A stretch of DNA of 5,414 nucleotides. It comes from Spirochaetaceae bacterium. Its GTDB lineage: Bacteria > Spirochaetota > Spirochaetia > Treponematales > Breznakiellaceae. The DNA is taken from positions 1 to 5,414 of the forward strand of contig JAITXS010000126.1 of the NCBI GenBank assembly GCA_031284645.1, read 5' to 3'. A model generated the notes under the pieces. The model had not been told where the DNA came from and ran no database searches. It saw only the letters and a list, made by a program, of their open reading frames with translations. Each line of letters begins with the position of its first letter. Within the stretch, counting starts at the first letter, position 1. Positions 1 through 5,414 of this stretch are shown here, one piece after another. Both the position numbers and the translations under genes were made by a program.

Positions 1-2
1 CG

Positions 3-1298
3 GACAGGAATGTAAAGTGGAGCATAAGCCCCGACGGAGTGGCAACGGTAGACAGAGATACCGGGCTGGTAATATTGATAAGCCCGACAGAAAACAATGG
101 AGAGGCGATAATAACGGCGAAAACAGTCGGCAAGGATGCAGGCGGCTATGAGAAATCAGAGAACTGCACCGTAAAGGTAAACACTGTGCCGGTAGGGAGT
201 GTGACGGTATCTCAGCAGACGCTGAACCTTGATGCGGGGGGCAGTCCGTCAAAACTTACGGCATCTGTGGAGCCGTACAATGCAACGGACAAGAGAGTAA
301 AGTGGGAGATTTTACCATCAAGCCCTGCCGGTGTGGTGACGGTAGACGAAGACACCGGACTGGTAACAGCGCTGAAAGTGGGGACTGTGACGATAAGGGC
401 AATATCTGTAAGCGATAGTGGCAAGTATTCGGACTGTACGGTGAAGGCGGTACCGATAAGCTTTCCTGTGGCAGATGAGTACAGATTTATGCCCGGGGGC
501 ACAGTACCGGAGGGCTATCCATGGGCAGCGAATAGTGGGGATTCTTTTGGTAATAAGAGCGACGCTAAAGCACCAGCTGGTGGTATAGATGTAGACTCTT
601 TTGTAATAGGCAGGACGGAAGTGCGGTATGCGTTATGGTATATAGTGAAGGCGTGGGGAGAAGAGCGCGGGTATTACTTCCAGAATCCGGGGCGAGCGGG
701 GAACACTGGTAGTGCAGAGGATCCTGCTATAGAGGCGAACAGGGATCAGCCGGTAACGGAGGTAAGCTGGCGGGATGTGGTGGTATGGTGTAATGCGTAT
801 AGCGAGATGACAGGGAAGCAACCGGTGTATTACGCCGACGATGCAGGGACTATTTTATTAAAGGATTCACGGTGGGATACTAATCCTACAGCGGTAGACG
901 GGGCGAAACAACTGGACAGGAATGGGTATAGGTTACCGACAGAGGCAGAGTGGGAATATGCGGCGAGGGGAGGGGAACCGAATGATGCTATAGGGTCTGC
1001 ATGGAAATATAACTATGCGGGGAGTAACGAGCCAAATGGTGTTGCGTGGCAGAGTGATAATGCAAATGCCACGACACATTTTGTAGGGCAGCTGGCGGCA
1101 AATAGTGCAGGGCTGTATGACATGAGCGGTAATGTGTGGGAGTGGTGTTTTGAAAATTGCCATTCGGATACGGGCCGTGTGGATCGGGGCGGGAGTTGGT
1201 CCAGGGATGCGACGACCAGCTCGGTGTCCGTTCGTGGCAACCTCAACCCCTCTGCCACGTACTCCGATGTGGGGTTCCGGTTGGTCTGCTCCCGCTAA
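3..1298 (+). CDS. Big2-repeat protein with C-terminal FGE-sulfatase / C-type lectin-fold domain (5' partial), putative DGR variable protein
   Basis: The reading frame is open from the first complete codon at nt 3 and ends at TAA 1296-1298, so the real start lies left of the window. The GTG at 39 is internal, because the codons before it already read as Big2 sequence (RNVKWSISPDGVATVD). Numbering visible residues from nt 3 gives 431. A partial Big2 (bacterial Ig-like) repeat covers about 1-60 and a second one about 63-149. An FGE-sulfatase-type domain covers about 154-431, with family marks RLPTEAEWEYAARGG (310-324), GLYDMSGNVWEWC (370-382), GGSW (396-399) and GFRLVC (424-429). In true formylglycine-generating enzymes two active-site cysteines follow the GGS motif. 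Here that segment (SRDATTSSVSVRG) has none, so oxidase activity is unlikely and a binding role of the C-type lectin fold is inferred. Big2 repeats usually belong to exported or surface proteins, but the signal sequence is outside the window. Domain calls are firm; function and ligand are unknown. Confidence 0.88.
   Translation, partial: DRNVKWSISPDGVATVDRDTGLVILISPTENNGEAIITAKTVGKDAGGYEKSENCTVKVNTVPVGSVTVSQQTLNLDAGGSPSKLTASVEPYNATDKRVKWEILPSSPAGVVTVDEDTGLVTALKVGTVTIRAISVSDSGKYSDCTVKAVPISFPVADEYRFMPGGTVPEGYPWAANSGDSFGNKSDAKAPAGGIDVDSFVIGRTEVRYALWYIVKAWGEERGYYFQNPGRAGNTGSAEDPAIEANRDQPVTEVSWRDVVVWCNAYSEMTGKQPVYYADDAGTILLKDSRWDTNPTAVDGAKQLDRNGYRLPTEAEWEYAARGGEPNDAIGSAWKYNYAGSNEPNGVAWQSDNANATTHFVGQLAANSAGLYDMSGNVWEWCFENCHSDTGRVDRGGSWSRDATTSSVSVRGNLNPSATYSDVGFRLVCSR
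1185..1298 (+). other. Putative DGR variable repeat (VR) at the 3' end of the FGE-fold gene
   Basis: The last 38 codons, from the R-G-G-S-W motif to the stop, differ in composition from the gene before them. By hand count they contain 15 A in 114 nt, against 26 A in the preceding 114 nt. Of 37 sense codons 18 end in C, against 4 of the 38 codons just upstream. Variable-looking residues are encoded by tcc, acc, agc, ggc, aac, ctc, tac: the set expected when AAC codons of a template repeat are randomised at their adenines. The tract 1269-1295, encoding V-G-F-R-L-V-C-S-R, contains no A. This fits the invariant, GC-rich 3' end (IMH-like) of a VR. The position matches Treponema TvpA, whose VR lies at the C-terminus of the same fold. 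The 5' boundary is approximate. No template repeat or reverse transcriptase is visible here, so the call is inference. Confidence 0.55.
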
Positions 1299-1371
1299 GT
1301 TTGCAGGGGAAATCTCTAAGTAGGTAAAGGGTTTGGGGTAGGGGGCTTTCTGATCAGAACTTCACCCTCTA

Positions 1372-1399
1372 CCCGAAGCAAAGAGCTAAGGACTTCGGG
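1372..1399. repeat. Perfect 7-bp inverted repeat (stem-loop) in the first repeat unit
   Basis: CCCGAAG at 1372-1378 is the exact reverse complement of CTTCGGG at 1393-1399, with a 14-nt loop. The second repeat unit keeps a 5-bp version (CCGAA 1437-1441 with TTCGG 1459-1463) at the same relative place. No T-run follows on either strand, so it is not a canonical intrinsic terminator. It may still help end the convergent transcripts. Confidence 0.5.
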
Positions 1400-1472
1400 A
1401 CGACACAGAATTTCTGATAAAATCTATACCCCATACCCGAAGCAAAGGTTTAGGAAAGTTCGGAATGGTAAG

Positions 1473-1489
1473 GACTTTCTGGTAAAGTC
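1473..1489. repeat. 6-bp stem-loop just after the rsmA stop codon
   Basis: GACTTT (1473-1478) pairs with AAAGTC (1484-1489) around the 5-nt loop ctggt. On the minus strand it starts 6 nt after the rsmA stop codon (1496-1498), where a terminator would be expected. The following minus-strand bases (ccttacc) are not T-rich, so a rho-independent terminator is not supported. It is also the opening palindrome of the third repeat unit. Confidence 0.4.
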
Positions 1490-1493
1490 TAAA

Positions 1494-1518
1494 CCCTATA
1501 CCCTTTCCCCCATTACCC
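1494..1518 (-). other. Canonical G-quadruplex motif overlapping the rsmA 3' end
   Basis: On the minus strand this reads as four G runs (GGG, GGGGG, GGG, GGG) separated by linkers of 4, 3 and 4 nt (TAAT, AAA, TATA), which fits the standard G3+N1-7 rule. It lies on the coding strand of rsmA, covering the last codons and the stop, so it could fold in the mRNA as well as in DNA. The motif is seen directly; folding and function are not shown. Confidence 0.5.
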
Positions 1519-2377
1519 TACTAACACACTTTGCGAGACTCAAAAAGTCTTCGGGTGAAAGATTTTCCGCACGTTCTTCAGGCGCGATCTCACATTGGCG
1601 CAAAATCTCAACAGGATCGTGTGTTATATCCTGTCTTTTTAAAAAGACACCTAAATTATTTTTAATTGTTTTTCTGCGGGACGAGAAAAGAGTCCGGACA
1701 AGCGGCACAAAACAAAGCGGGGGAGGGGTAATATTTTCTTTTAACTCAAGAGAGATGCCTTGTGACTCAACATGAGGTACAGGAAAGAATGATTCTCCTT
1801 TGAGCACGGATAATAATTTTGTATGATAAAAGCAGGCAAGCAGCACGGAAAGGGATGAATAATCCTCACTTGATTTTTTTGCCGCAATGCGCCGCGCCAC
1901 TTCTCTTTGAACAGTAACAACTATGCGGGAAAAGAAAAAATTGTTCTCAGCAAAATCGCCCAATAGTTTCGCGCCTATATTATAAGGGAGATTACCGAAT
2001 AGTTTAAGCGGCCGACCTTCTGTGGGACAAAGCCGCCATCGCTCAAATACATCGCCCTCAATGAGCGTAAATTTTGTTTCATCTGAAAAGATTTCTTTTA
2101 AAACAGAACAGAAACCTCGGTCAATTTCAAATGCGCATACCCGCGCTCCACGTTTGAGTAAAAGAGCGCTCATCGCACCAAGACCAGCACCGATTTCCCA
2201 TACATCATCATCTTCTTTGATCTGTAGTGCATCAACTAAATGATTACGCGCAGAAGGGTTTATTAAAAAATTCTGCCCGAATTTCTTTTGCATACCCAAT
2301 CCGCGTTCTTCTAAAAATTTTTTTAACGCCGCCGGTGAATCATAATGAACAATGTTTGGTATATTTGACATAATCAT
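1496..2377 (-). CDS. rsmA: 16S rRNA (adenine1518/1519-N6)-dimethyltransferase RsmA (KsgA)
   Basis: This cytoplasmic SAM-dependent enzyme dimethylates two adjacent adenines in the 3'-terminal hairpin of 16S rRNA, a late step in small-subunit assembly. Its loss gives kasugamycin resistance in other bacteria. The 293-residue protein shows the family marks in order: KKFGQNFLIN (31-40), SAM-binding motif EIGAGLGAMS (61-70), the acidic FEID (83-86), EGDV (107-110), catalytic NLPY (129-132), QREVARRIAAK (157-167), and FFPVPHVESQGISLEL (197-212) before a helical C-terminal domain with RTLFSSRRKTIKNNL. Length is close to the usual 270-290. The start at 2377 lies 6 nt after the comEC stop. A second ATG two codons on (2371) is an alternative. 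No clear Shine-Dalgarno is seen, so translation is probably coupled to comEC. Its last codons fall in the C-rich repeat tract. Confidence 0.96.
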   Translation of the reverse strand: MIMSNIPNIVHYDSPAALKKFLEERGLGMQKKFGQNFLINPSARNHLVDALQIKEDDDVWEIGAGLGAMSALLLKRGARVCAFEIDRGFCSVLKEIFSDETKFTLIEGDVFERWRLCPTEGRPLKLFGNLPYNIGAKLLGDFAENNFFFSRIVVTVQREVARRIAAKKSSEDYSSLSVLLACFYHTKLLSVLKGESFFPVPHVESQGISLELKENITPPPLCFVPLVRTLFSSRRKTIKNNLGVFLKRQDITHDPVEILRQCEIAPEERAENLSPEDFLSLAKCVSRVMGERV

Positions 2378-2383
2378 GCCGGC

Positions 2384-3994
2384 TTAGACAGAAATCCGCC
2401 TTATCTTCTGTCTTAATTTTAATCTATGCCGACAGACAGAGAGTAACACAAAAGGCATTATTATTCCAAGTACTATAAAAAACGAGGGATCGATTATCGT
2501 TAACTCCGGCGCTTTGCCTGCCAGATACGCGGTTTTTTCAAGCGCTTTATACAGAAGAGAAAGGCAGGTCTCAAGCGGAGCTGTTATAGGAACCGGAAAG
2601 AAAAATGCGGCAAGATAGATGATAGAAGCTATCATAAATACCGTGGTAAGTGGTACCATAACAAGACCTGCAATAATGCCAATAGGGCGCAGGCTTGCGA
2701 AGAAATATTCAGTAATTGAAATCGTTGCGAAAAACGCGCCAAGTGAGGCCGACAGGGGTTCACTTAAAAACGTCGGGATGATCCCGCGTGATAACTCAGC
2801 GATGCGCTGCCCTAATACAAGGATCCCAAGCAGCGCCAGATACGACAAGATAAAAGAAATACTCTCTCCCGATGAGCTGTCGATGACAAGCTGGACGATA
2901 AATGATACAGCTAAAAGCCGCACGGCGTCTTTCCGCCACGAAAAAAGAATCGTAAGTGCGCCGATAAGATACATTAAAGCCGACCGGACAAGAGAGGGCT
3001 GCGCCCCGACAAGAGTGACATAAAGTATTGTAAACACAGCGCATACCACTGTCGAAATTTTTAAGCCCAAAGGTTTTTTCAGCAAAAACGTAATTATTGA
3101 TGAGATGATCGCAAGGTGCATTCCTGAAAGAGCCAGAATATAAGAGCACCCCGCGTTTTGATATTGCGCAGCAAGTTTCGAATCAAGATTATCCCGTATG
3201 CCAAGGAGCAGGGCAAGGGCAAGCCCTCCCCATGCTTTGTTTCCCGCCGGACGCGCCTTTTTATCAGCGTCTCCTTCACCGGAAAATACTCCGATAAGCG
3301 CAAGTCGGGTGTGCGTTCGGATGCGGTCAAGTTTTGAAGGCCCCTTGATAATATGACTTGATCCTGCGCGGAAGATTGATGTTTCTGCGGTATTTTTTTT
3401 AGACTCGACAAAATTGCCGTCAACATAGATTGTACTACCGCGCCCGAATTCTTTTAAACGCGGGATTGAGCCTTCAGGGAAGAAAACTAAAATCTTCCCT
3501 TTTGAGGAAACGCGGCTGCCGTCTTTTCCCGCACTGTGCGTCAATCTCATAAGACCCATACCGCGGCCTGTTGAGCTTGTCCTCGGGTCTTCGAGCAAAA
3601 CCCCGGTAATGCCGGTAATTTCCTGTACAGGTAAGCCGGCGGAGATACGGCCTTCCCGAAATGCCTCCCCCCGCGTGGAAATCCCTATCAAAAGGCCACC
3701 GGTAAAAAACACGAGGAAAAGTGATAGCCTTTTTGTTTGATACCGGAATTCATCGCTATGGGAAATTTCGCGAGCGTTGAGGCGGGAGAACAAAAGGCTG
3801 TCGGGCAGTGTTGAAAGCGTTTTACATAAAGCGCTAAGGCCTGACAATAAGATAAAAATAACAAAAAACAGCCGTATATCATGGTATTTTAGAATAAGCG
3901 GCGCAATTCCGTAGTAAGAGAAAACGGCCCCCAACGCAGCACATAGTATCGTATTTAAAGAAAATAATTTGTCCATACACTTTTTATAGCTCAT
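2384..3994 (-). CDS. comEC: ComEC/Rec2-family competence membrane protein, without metallo-beta-lactamase domain
   Basis: ComEC forms the inner-membrane channel that passes single-stranded DNA into the cell during natural transformation. The 536-residue protein has three N-terminal membrane segments (about 13-35, 41-58, 90-107). A soluble OB-like region follows (about 125-220, with KGKILVFFP and GSTIYVDGNF). The Competence domain then begins near 253 (AWGGLALALLLGIRDNL) and carries the family signature S-Y-I-L-A-L-S-G-M-H at 284-293. Several hydrophobic helices follow to about 520, and the protein ends in a basic tail. Full-length ComEC (about 750-800 residues in Bacillus) has a C-terminal metallo-beta-lactamase domain that is absent here. 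The frame ends cleanly and rsmA starts 6 nt later, so this looks like the natural end rather than a frameshift. Start ATG at 3994; a second ATG at codon 7 (3976) is possible. Neither has a strong Shine-Dalgarno. Family call is strong; transformation in this organism is unproven. Confidence 0.92.
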   Translation of the reverse strand: MSYKKCMDKLFSLNTILCAALGAVFSYYGIAPLILKYHDIRLFFVIFILLSGLSALCKTLSTLPDSLLFSRLNAREISHSDEFRYQTKRLSLFLVFFTGGLLIGISTRGEAFREGRISAGLPVQEITGITGVLLEDPRTSSTGRGMGLMRLTHSAGKDGSRVSSKGKILVFFPEGSIPRLKEFGRGSTIYVDGNFVESKKNTAETSIFRAGSSHIIKGPSKLDRIRTHTRLALIGVFSGEGDADKKARPAGNKAWGGLALALLLGIRDNLDSKLAAQYQNAGCSYILALSGMHLAIISSIITFLLKKPLGLKISTVVCAVFTILYVTLVGAQPSLVRSALMYLIGALTILFSWRKDAVRLLAVSFIVQLVIDSSSGESISFILSYLALLGILVLGQRIAELSRGIIPTFLSEPLSASLGAFFATISITEYFFASLRPIGIIAGLVMVPLTTVFMIASIIYLAAFFFPVPITAPLETCLSLLYKALEKTAYLAGKAPELTIIDPSFFIVLGIIMPFVLLSVCRHRLKLRQKIRRISV

Positions 3995-4010
3995 TCCGGT
4001 ACAGTGCTTG

Positions 4011-4038
4011 AGTAAACGTCAAAAATAGTGTTATTCAA
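4011..4038 (-). promoter_or_regulatory. Weak candidate promoter for comEC-rsmA
   Basis: On the minus strand TTGAAT (4038-4033) and TTTACT (4016-4011) are separated by 16 nt and each matches the sigma70 consensus at four positions. It sits just upstream of the comEC start, in the 124-nt gap shared with the divergent uxuA. The match is modest and could be chance. No other gene or RNA is seen in 3995-4118. Confidence 0.22.
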
Positions 4039-4068
4039 CATAAAAATTCCTGAAAATGCTCTGCGCTC

Positions 4069-4096
4069 TTGATCTTCCCCCGGAAATAATGATACT
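4069..4096 (+). promoter_or_regulatory. Candidate sigma70-type promoter for uxuA
   Basis: TTGATC (4069-4074) and GATACT (4091-4096) are spaced by 16 nt, four of six matches each. Transcription would start around 4103, giving a leader of only about 15 nt that still includes the Shine-Dalgarno. Position is plausible, strength moderate. Confidence 0.33.
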
Positions 4097-4107
4097 CTAA
4101 ACTAGAG
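4095..4107. promoter_or_regulatory. 13-nt palindrome between the -10 and the uxuA Shine-Dalgarno, possible operator
   Basis: CTCTA (4095-4099) and TAGAG (4103-4107) are exact inverted copies around AAC. The palindrome overlaps the end of the candidate -10 element and the first bases of the Shine-Dalgarno. A repressor bound here could block uxuA transcription, as expected for an inducible hexuronate gene. A chance palindrome this short is also possible. Confidence 0.25.
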
Positions 4108-4110
4108 AGG
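4105..4110 (+). promoter_or_regulatory. Shine-Dalgarno of uxuA
   Basis: GAGAGG matches AGGAGG-type anti-16S pairing and lies 8 nt before ATG 4119. This fixes that start over the second in-frame ATG two codons later (4125). Confidence 0.75.
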
Positions 4111-4118
4111 TATTCATT

Positions 4119-5189
4119 ATGAAAATGACATTTCGCTGGTTCGGCGCAAAAGAGGATAGCGTAACACTAGAGCAGATCCGCCAGATACCGGGTGTTTCCG
4201 GCATTGTCGGTATGCTTGGCGACATTCCTGTCGGAGAGGTTTGGCCCAAGGATCGCATTGCCGCGTTAAAAAAAGAGATAAATGACGCAGGCCTTGAGCT
4301 TGAGGTAATCGAGAGCGTCAATGTACACGATGCCATAAAAATCGGCTTGCCGGAACGCGATAAGTATATCGAAAACTACCGGACAACGATACGGAACCTC
4401 GCTCAATACGGAGTCAAACTTATAACCTACAATTTTATGCCGGTCTTTGACTGGACGCGGAGCGATCTCGCCATGCCCTTGGGAGACGGTTCCACAGCGC
4501 TTTCGTATGATCAAGATGCGATTGATAAAATAGATCCTCAAAATATTGTCGCAACGATAAACTCAATGTCCGGTGGTTTTTCACTGCCAGGCTGGGAACC
4601 GGAACGGCTTGGAAAACTCAAAGAGCTTTTTCTTGCGTACAAAGATGTAAACGAAGAAAAACTTGTTGCCAACCTCAAATATTTCCTTGAAGGCATCATT
4701 CCGGTCTGTAAAGAATGTGATGTTAAAATGGCAATCCACCCGGATGATCCGCCCTGGAATATTTTTGGTCTGCCGCGCATTGTTCGTAACGCTGACGATT
4801 TGGAACGTCTTCTTAATCTTGTCGACAGTCCTTACAACGGCTTGTGCCTCTGTTCCGGTTGCATAGGAGCCGACCCCAAAAACAATGTTCCGGCAATCAT
4901 ACGCCGTTTTGGCGAACGCATTCATTTTGCCCATATCCGCAATGTCAAGATAGACTGTTTGGGCAAATTTCATGAATCATCGCATCTTTCCTGCGATGGA
5001 AGCCTTGACCTTTACGAAATTATAAAAGCCTACTACGATGTCGGCTTTAACGGTTATATACGTCCGGATCACGGACGGATGATTTGGGGAGAAAAAGCGC
5101 GCCCGGGTTATGGTCTCTATGACCGCGCCCTTGGTATAGCTTATATCAACGGACTTTGGGAAGCAATCGAGAAAGATCACCGAAAATAA
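4119..5189 (+). CDS. uxuA: Mannonate dehydratase UxuA
   Basis: UxuA (EC 4.2.1.8) dehydrates D-mannonate to 2-keto-3-deoxy-D-gluconate, the step after fructuronate reduction in glucuronate breakdown. It is a cytoplasmic TIM-barrel metalloenzyme. The 356 residues match the family throughout: start MKMTFRWFG, GVSGIVGMLGDIPVGEVW (25-42), LEVIESVNVHDAIKIG (61-76), YGVKLITYNFMPVFDWTR (97-114), and AIHPDDPP (205-212). They continue with LCLCSGCIGA (242-251), HFAHIRN (269-275) and YIRPDHGRMIWGE (313-325). Probable metal ligands are His207, Cys245, His272 and the Asp317-His318 pair, inferred from spacing in characterised enzymes. Length is near that of the shorter bacterial forms; E. coli has 394. It is transcribed divergently from comEC and ends before a strong terminator. 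Other hexuronate genes (uxuB, uxaC, kdgK/kdgA) are not in the window, so it may be a single-gene unit here. Confidence 0.96.
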   Translation: MKMTFRWFGAKEDSVTLEQIRQIPGVSGIVGMLGDIPVGEVWPKDRIAALKKEINDAGLELEVIESVNVHDAIKIGLPERDKYIENYRTTIRNLAQYGVKLITYNFMPVFDWTRSDLAMPLGDGSTALSYDQDAIDKIDPQNIVATINSMSGGFSLPGWEPERLGKLKELFLAYKDVNEEKLVANLKYFLEGIIPVCKECDVKMAIHPDDPPWNIFGLPRIVRNADDLERLLNLVDSPYNGLCLCSGCIGADPKNNVPAIIRRFGERIHFAHIRNVKIDCLGKFHESSHLSCDGSLDLYEIIKAYYDVGFNGYIRPDHGRMIWGEKARPGYGLYDRALGIAYINGLWEAIEKDHRK

Positions 5190-5221
5190 TTTTTGTTACA
5201 CAGATAAAACACACTGTTTCG

Positions 5222-5257
5222 GGGCGGGGAGGAGGACTTCTCCGCCCTTTATTTTAT
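5222..5257 (+). terminator. Rho-independent terminator after uxuA
   Basis: GGGCGG (5222-5227) pairs with CCGCCC (5242-5247), and the stem continues inward through G·T, G-C, A-T and G·T pairs around a 6-nt loop. The stem is directly followed by TTTATTTTAT (5248-5257). It starts 32 nt after the uxuA stop and ends only 26 nt before the next start codon. Confidence 0.85.
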
Positions 5258-5269
5258 CAGCGAAAGGAC

Positions 5270-5274
5270 GGAGG
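5270..5274 (+). promoter_or_regulatory. Shine-Dalgarno of the FolE2 gene
   Basis: GGAGG lies 9 nt before ATG 5284. Together with protein similarity from the first residues this supports that start. Confidence 0.7.
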
Positions 5275-5283
5275 CCGGGGAAG

Positions 5284-5414
5284 ATGCTTGATATTCAACG
5301 AAGCGGAGAAAAACGCGGTATTGTACTTGAAAAAGTCGGTATAAAAAAACTGCGTTACCCGATTCGTGTTTTTGTAAAAGGCCAAGATTCCTATCAAACG
5401 CCGGTCGCCTCAAT
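5284..5414 (+). CDS. folE2: GTP cyclohydrolase FolE2-type (type IB), 3' partial
   Basis: The frame is open from ATG 5284 to the right edge, giving 43 complete codons. The N-terminus MLDIQRSGEKRGIVLEKVG, followed by IKKLRYPIRVF and Q-T-P-V-A-S, resembles the FolE2/COG1469 N-terminus. In that family a D-x-Q near residue 4, an R-x-I-x-(I/L)-x-K-V-G segment and G-(L/I)-(R/K)-x-L-R-Y-P are typical. Full-length members are about 250-310 residues and convert GTP to dihydroneopterin triphosphate, the first step of tetrahydrofolate (and some modified-nucleoside) synthesis. Type IB enzymes replace zinc-dependent FolE and can use other metals. The catalytic residues lie beyond the window. The call rests on a short segment. 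With a terminator just upstream and no promoter visible between, how it is transcribed is unclear. Confidence 0.75.
   Translation, partial: MLDIQRSGEKRGIVLEKVGIKKLRYPIRVFVKGQDSYQTPVAS

Larger units (their letters stand above)
1346..1503. repeat. Imperfect direct repeats, ~64-65-nt period, hairpin-bearing
   Basis: Three related units begin at 1346, 1410 and 1475. The first two share a 14-nt identical core (tacccgaagcaaag at 1370-1383 and 1434-1447) in otherwise similar 38-nt segments. The third (1475-1503) matches the first part (ctttctggtaaagtct, then ccctataccc) but lacks gaagcaaag. Each unit opens with a small palindrome: ttctgatcagaa at 1348-1359, a looser one at 1408-1424, and 1473-1489. 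Each also carries a C-rich tract ending in taccc. The G-rich sequence at 1329-1340 (gggtttggggta) is an inverted match, 11 of 12 bases, to 1427-1438. The array fills most of the gap between two convergent genes. It could be a chromosomal repeat family, a bidirectional termination region, or structure tied to the adjacent VR. Confidence 0.7.

Noticed and set aside
39..41. GTG at 39 as the start of the first gene
   Set aside because: The frame is open to nt 3 and the preceding codons already encode part of the Big2 repeat, so the gene begins outside the window.
1305..1317. Short hairpin directly after the VR (aggg / ctct with a gaaat loop), like the DGR recognition hairpin
   Set aside because: Only four pairs, one of them a wobble. 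Too weak to call, though its place would fit.
1132..1323. Alternative-frame 63-codon frame over the VR and beyond
   Set aside because: Overlaps the conserved FGE-fold C-terminus in another frame and has no recognisable motif.
1329..1345. G-quadruplex on the plus strand
   Set aside because: Only three G runs (3, 4 and 5 bases) in reach, one short of the canonical motif.
1346..1503. CRISPR array
   Set aside because: Only two full and one partial diverged units, no conserved repeat with unique spacers, no cas gene. The similarity extends across the supposed spacers.
2619..3023. 134-codon frame on the plus strand inside comEC
   Set aside because: Antisense to a well-supported membrane protein, no recognisable family. 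It is a shadow of comEC codon use.
4581..4973. 130-codon frame on the minus strand inside uxuA
   Set aside because: Antisense to a fully conserved enzyme with intact motifs. No similarity recognised.
5190..5221. Riboswitch or Zur operator before the FolE2 gene
   Set aside because: The segment is only 32 nt, shows just a 5-bp AAACA/TGTTT hairpin (5207-5219), and no recognised aptamer core or Zur palindrome.

Overview
The window looks like a stretch of spirochaete chromosome, most probably from a Treponema-type gut organism. This is inferred from gene content: a Big2-repeat protein ending in a formylglycine-generating-enzyme-like (C-type lectin fold) domain, a short ComEC next to rsmA, uxuA, and a FolE2-type GTP cyclohydrolase. 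No rRNA or other taxonomic marker is present. Base composition is intermediate, with purine-rich coding in the first gene.

Layout. Nucleotides 3-1298 (+) hold the 3' part of a large Big2 / FGE-sulfatase-fold protein gene that enters from the left edge. Its last ~114 nt differ sharply from the rest: poor in A, rich in NNC codons, and ending in an A-free tract. This is the signature of a variable repeat (VR) written by a diversity-generating retroelement (DGR), as known for the Treponema denticola TvpA lipoprotein. No reverse transcriptase or template repeat is in the window, so any such element would have to act from elsewhere. Nucleotides 1299-1495 form a convergent intergenic region with ~64-65-nt imperfect direct repeats, each able to form hairpins, and a G-quadruplex motif that runs into the 3' end of rsmA.

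Nucleotides 1496-3994 (-) are a two-gene operon, comEC then rsmA, separated by 6 nt. ComEC is a membrane DNA-uptake channel protein without the usual C-terminal metallo-beta-lactamase domain. RsmA is the 16S rRNA dimethyladenosine transferase. Nucleotides 3995-4118 are a divergent promoter region. Nucleotides 4119-5189 (+) encode mannonate dehydratase UxuA, with a good Shine-Dalgarno site and a small palindrome just before it. A rho-independent terminator follows at 5222-5257. At 5284 the gene for a FolE2-type GTP cyclohydrolase begins and runs off the right edge.

The genes do not form one pathway. ComEC and RsmA share a transcript, UxuA serves hexuronate (glucuronate) catabolism, and FolE2 starts folate (or related pterin) synthesis. 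The most interesting object is the putative hypervariable surface protein at the left, with the repeat-rich region behind it.
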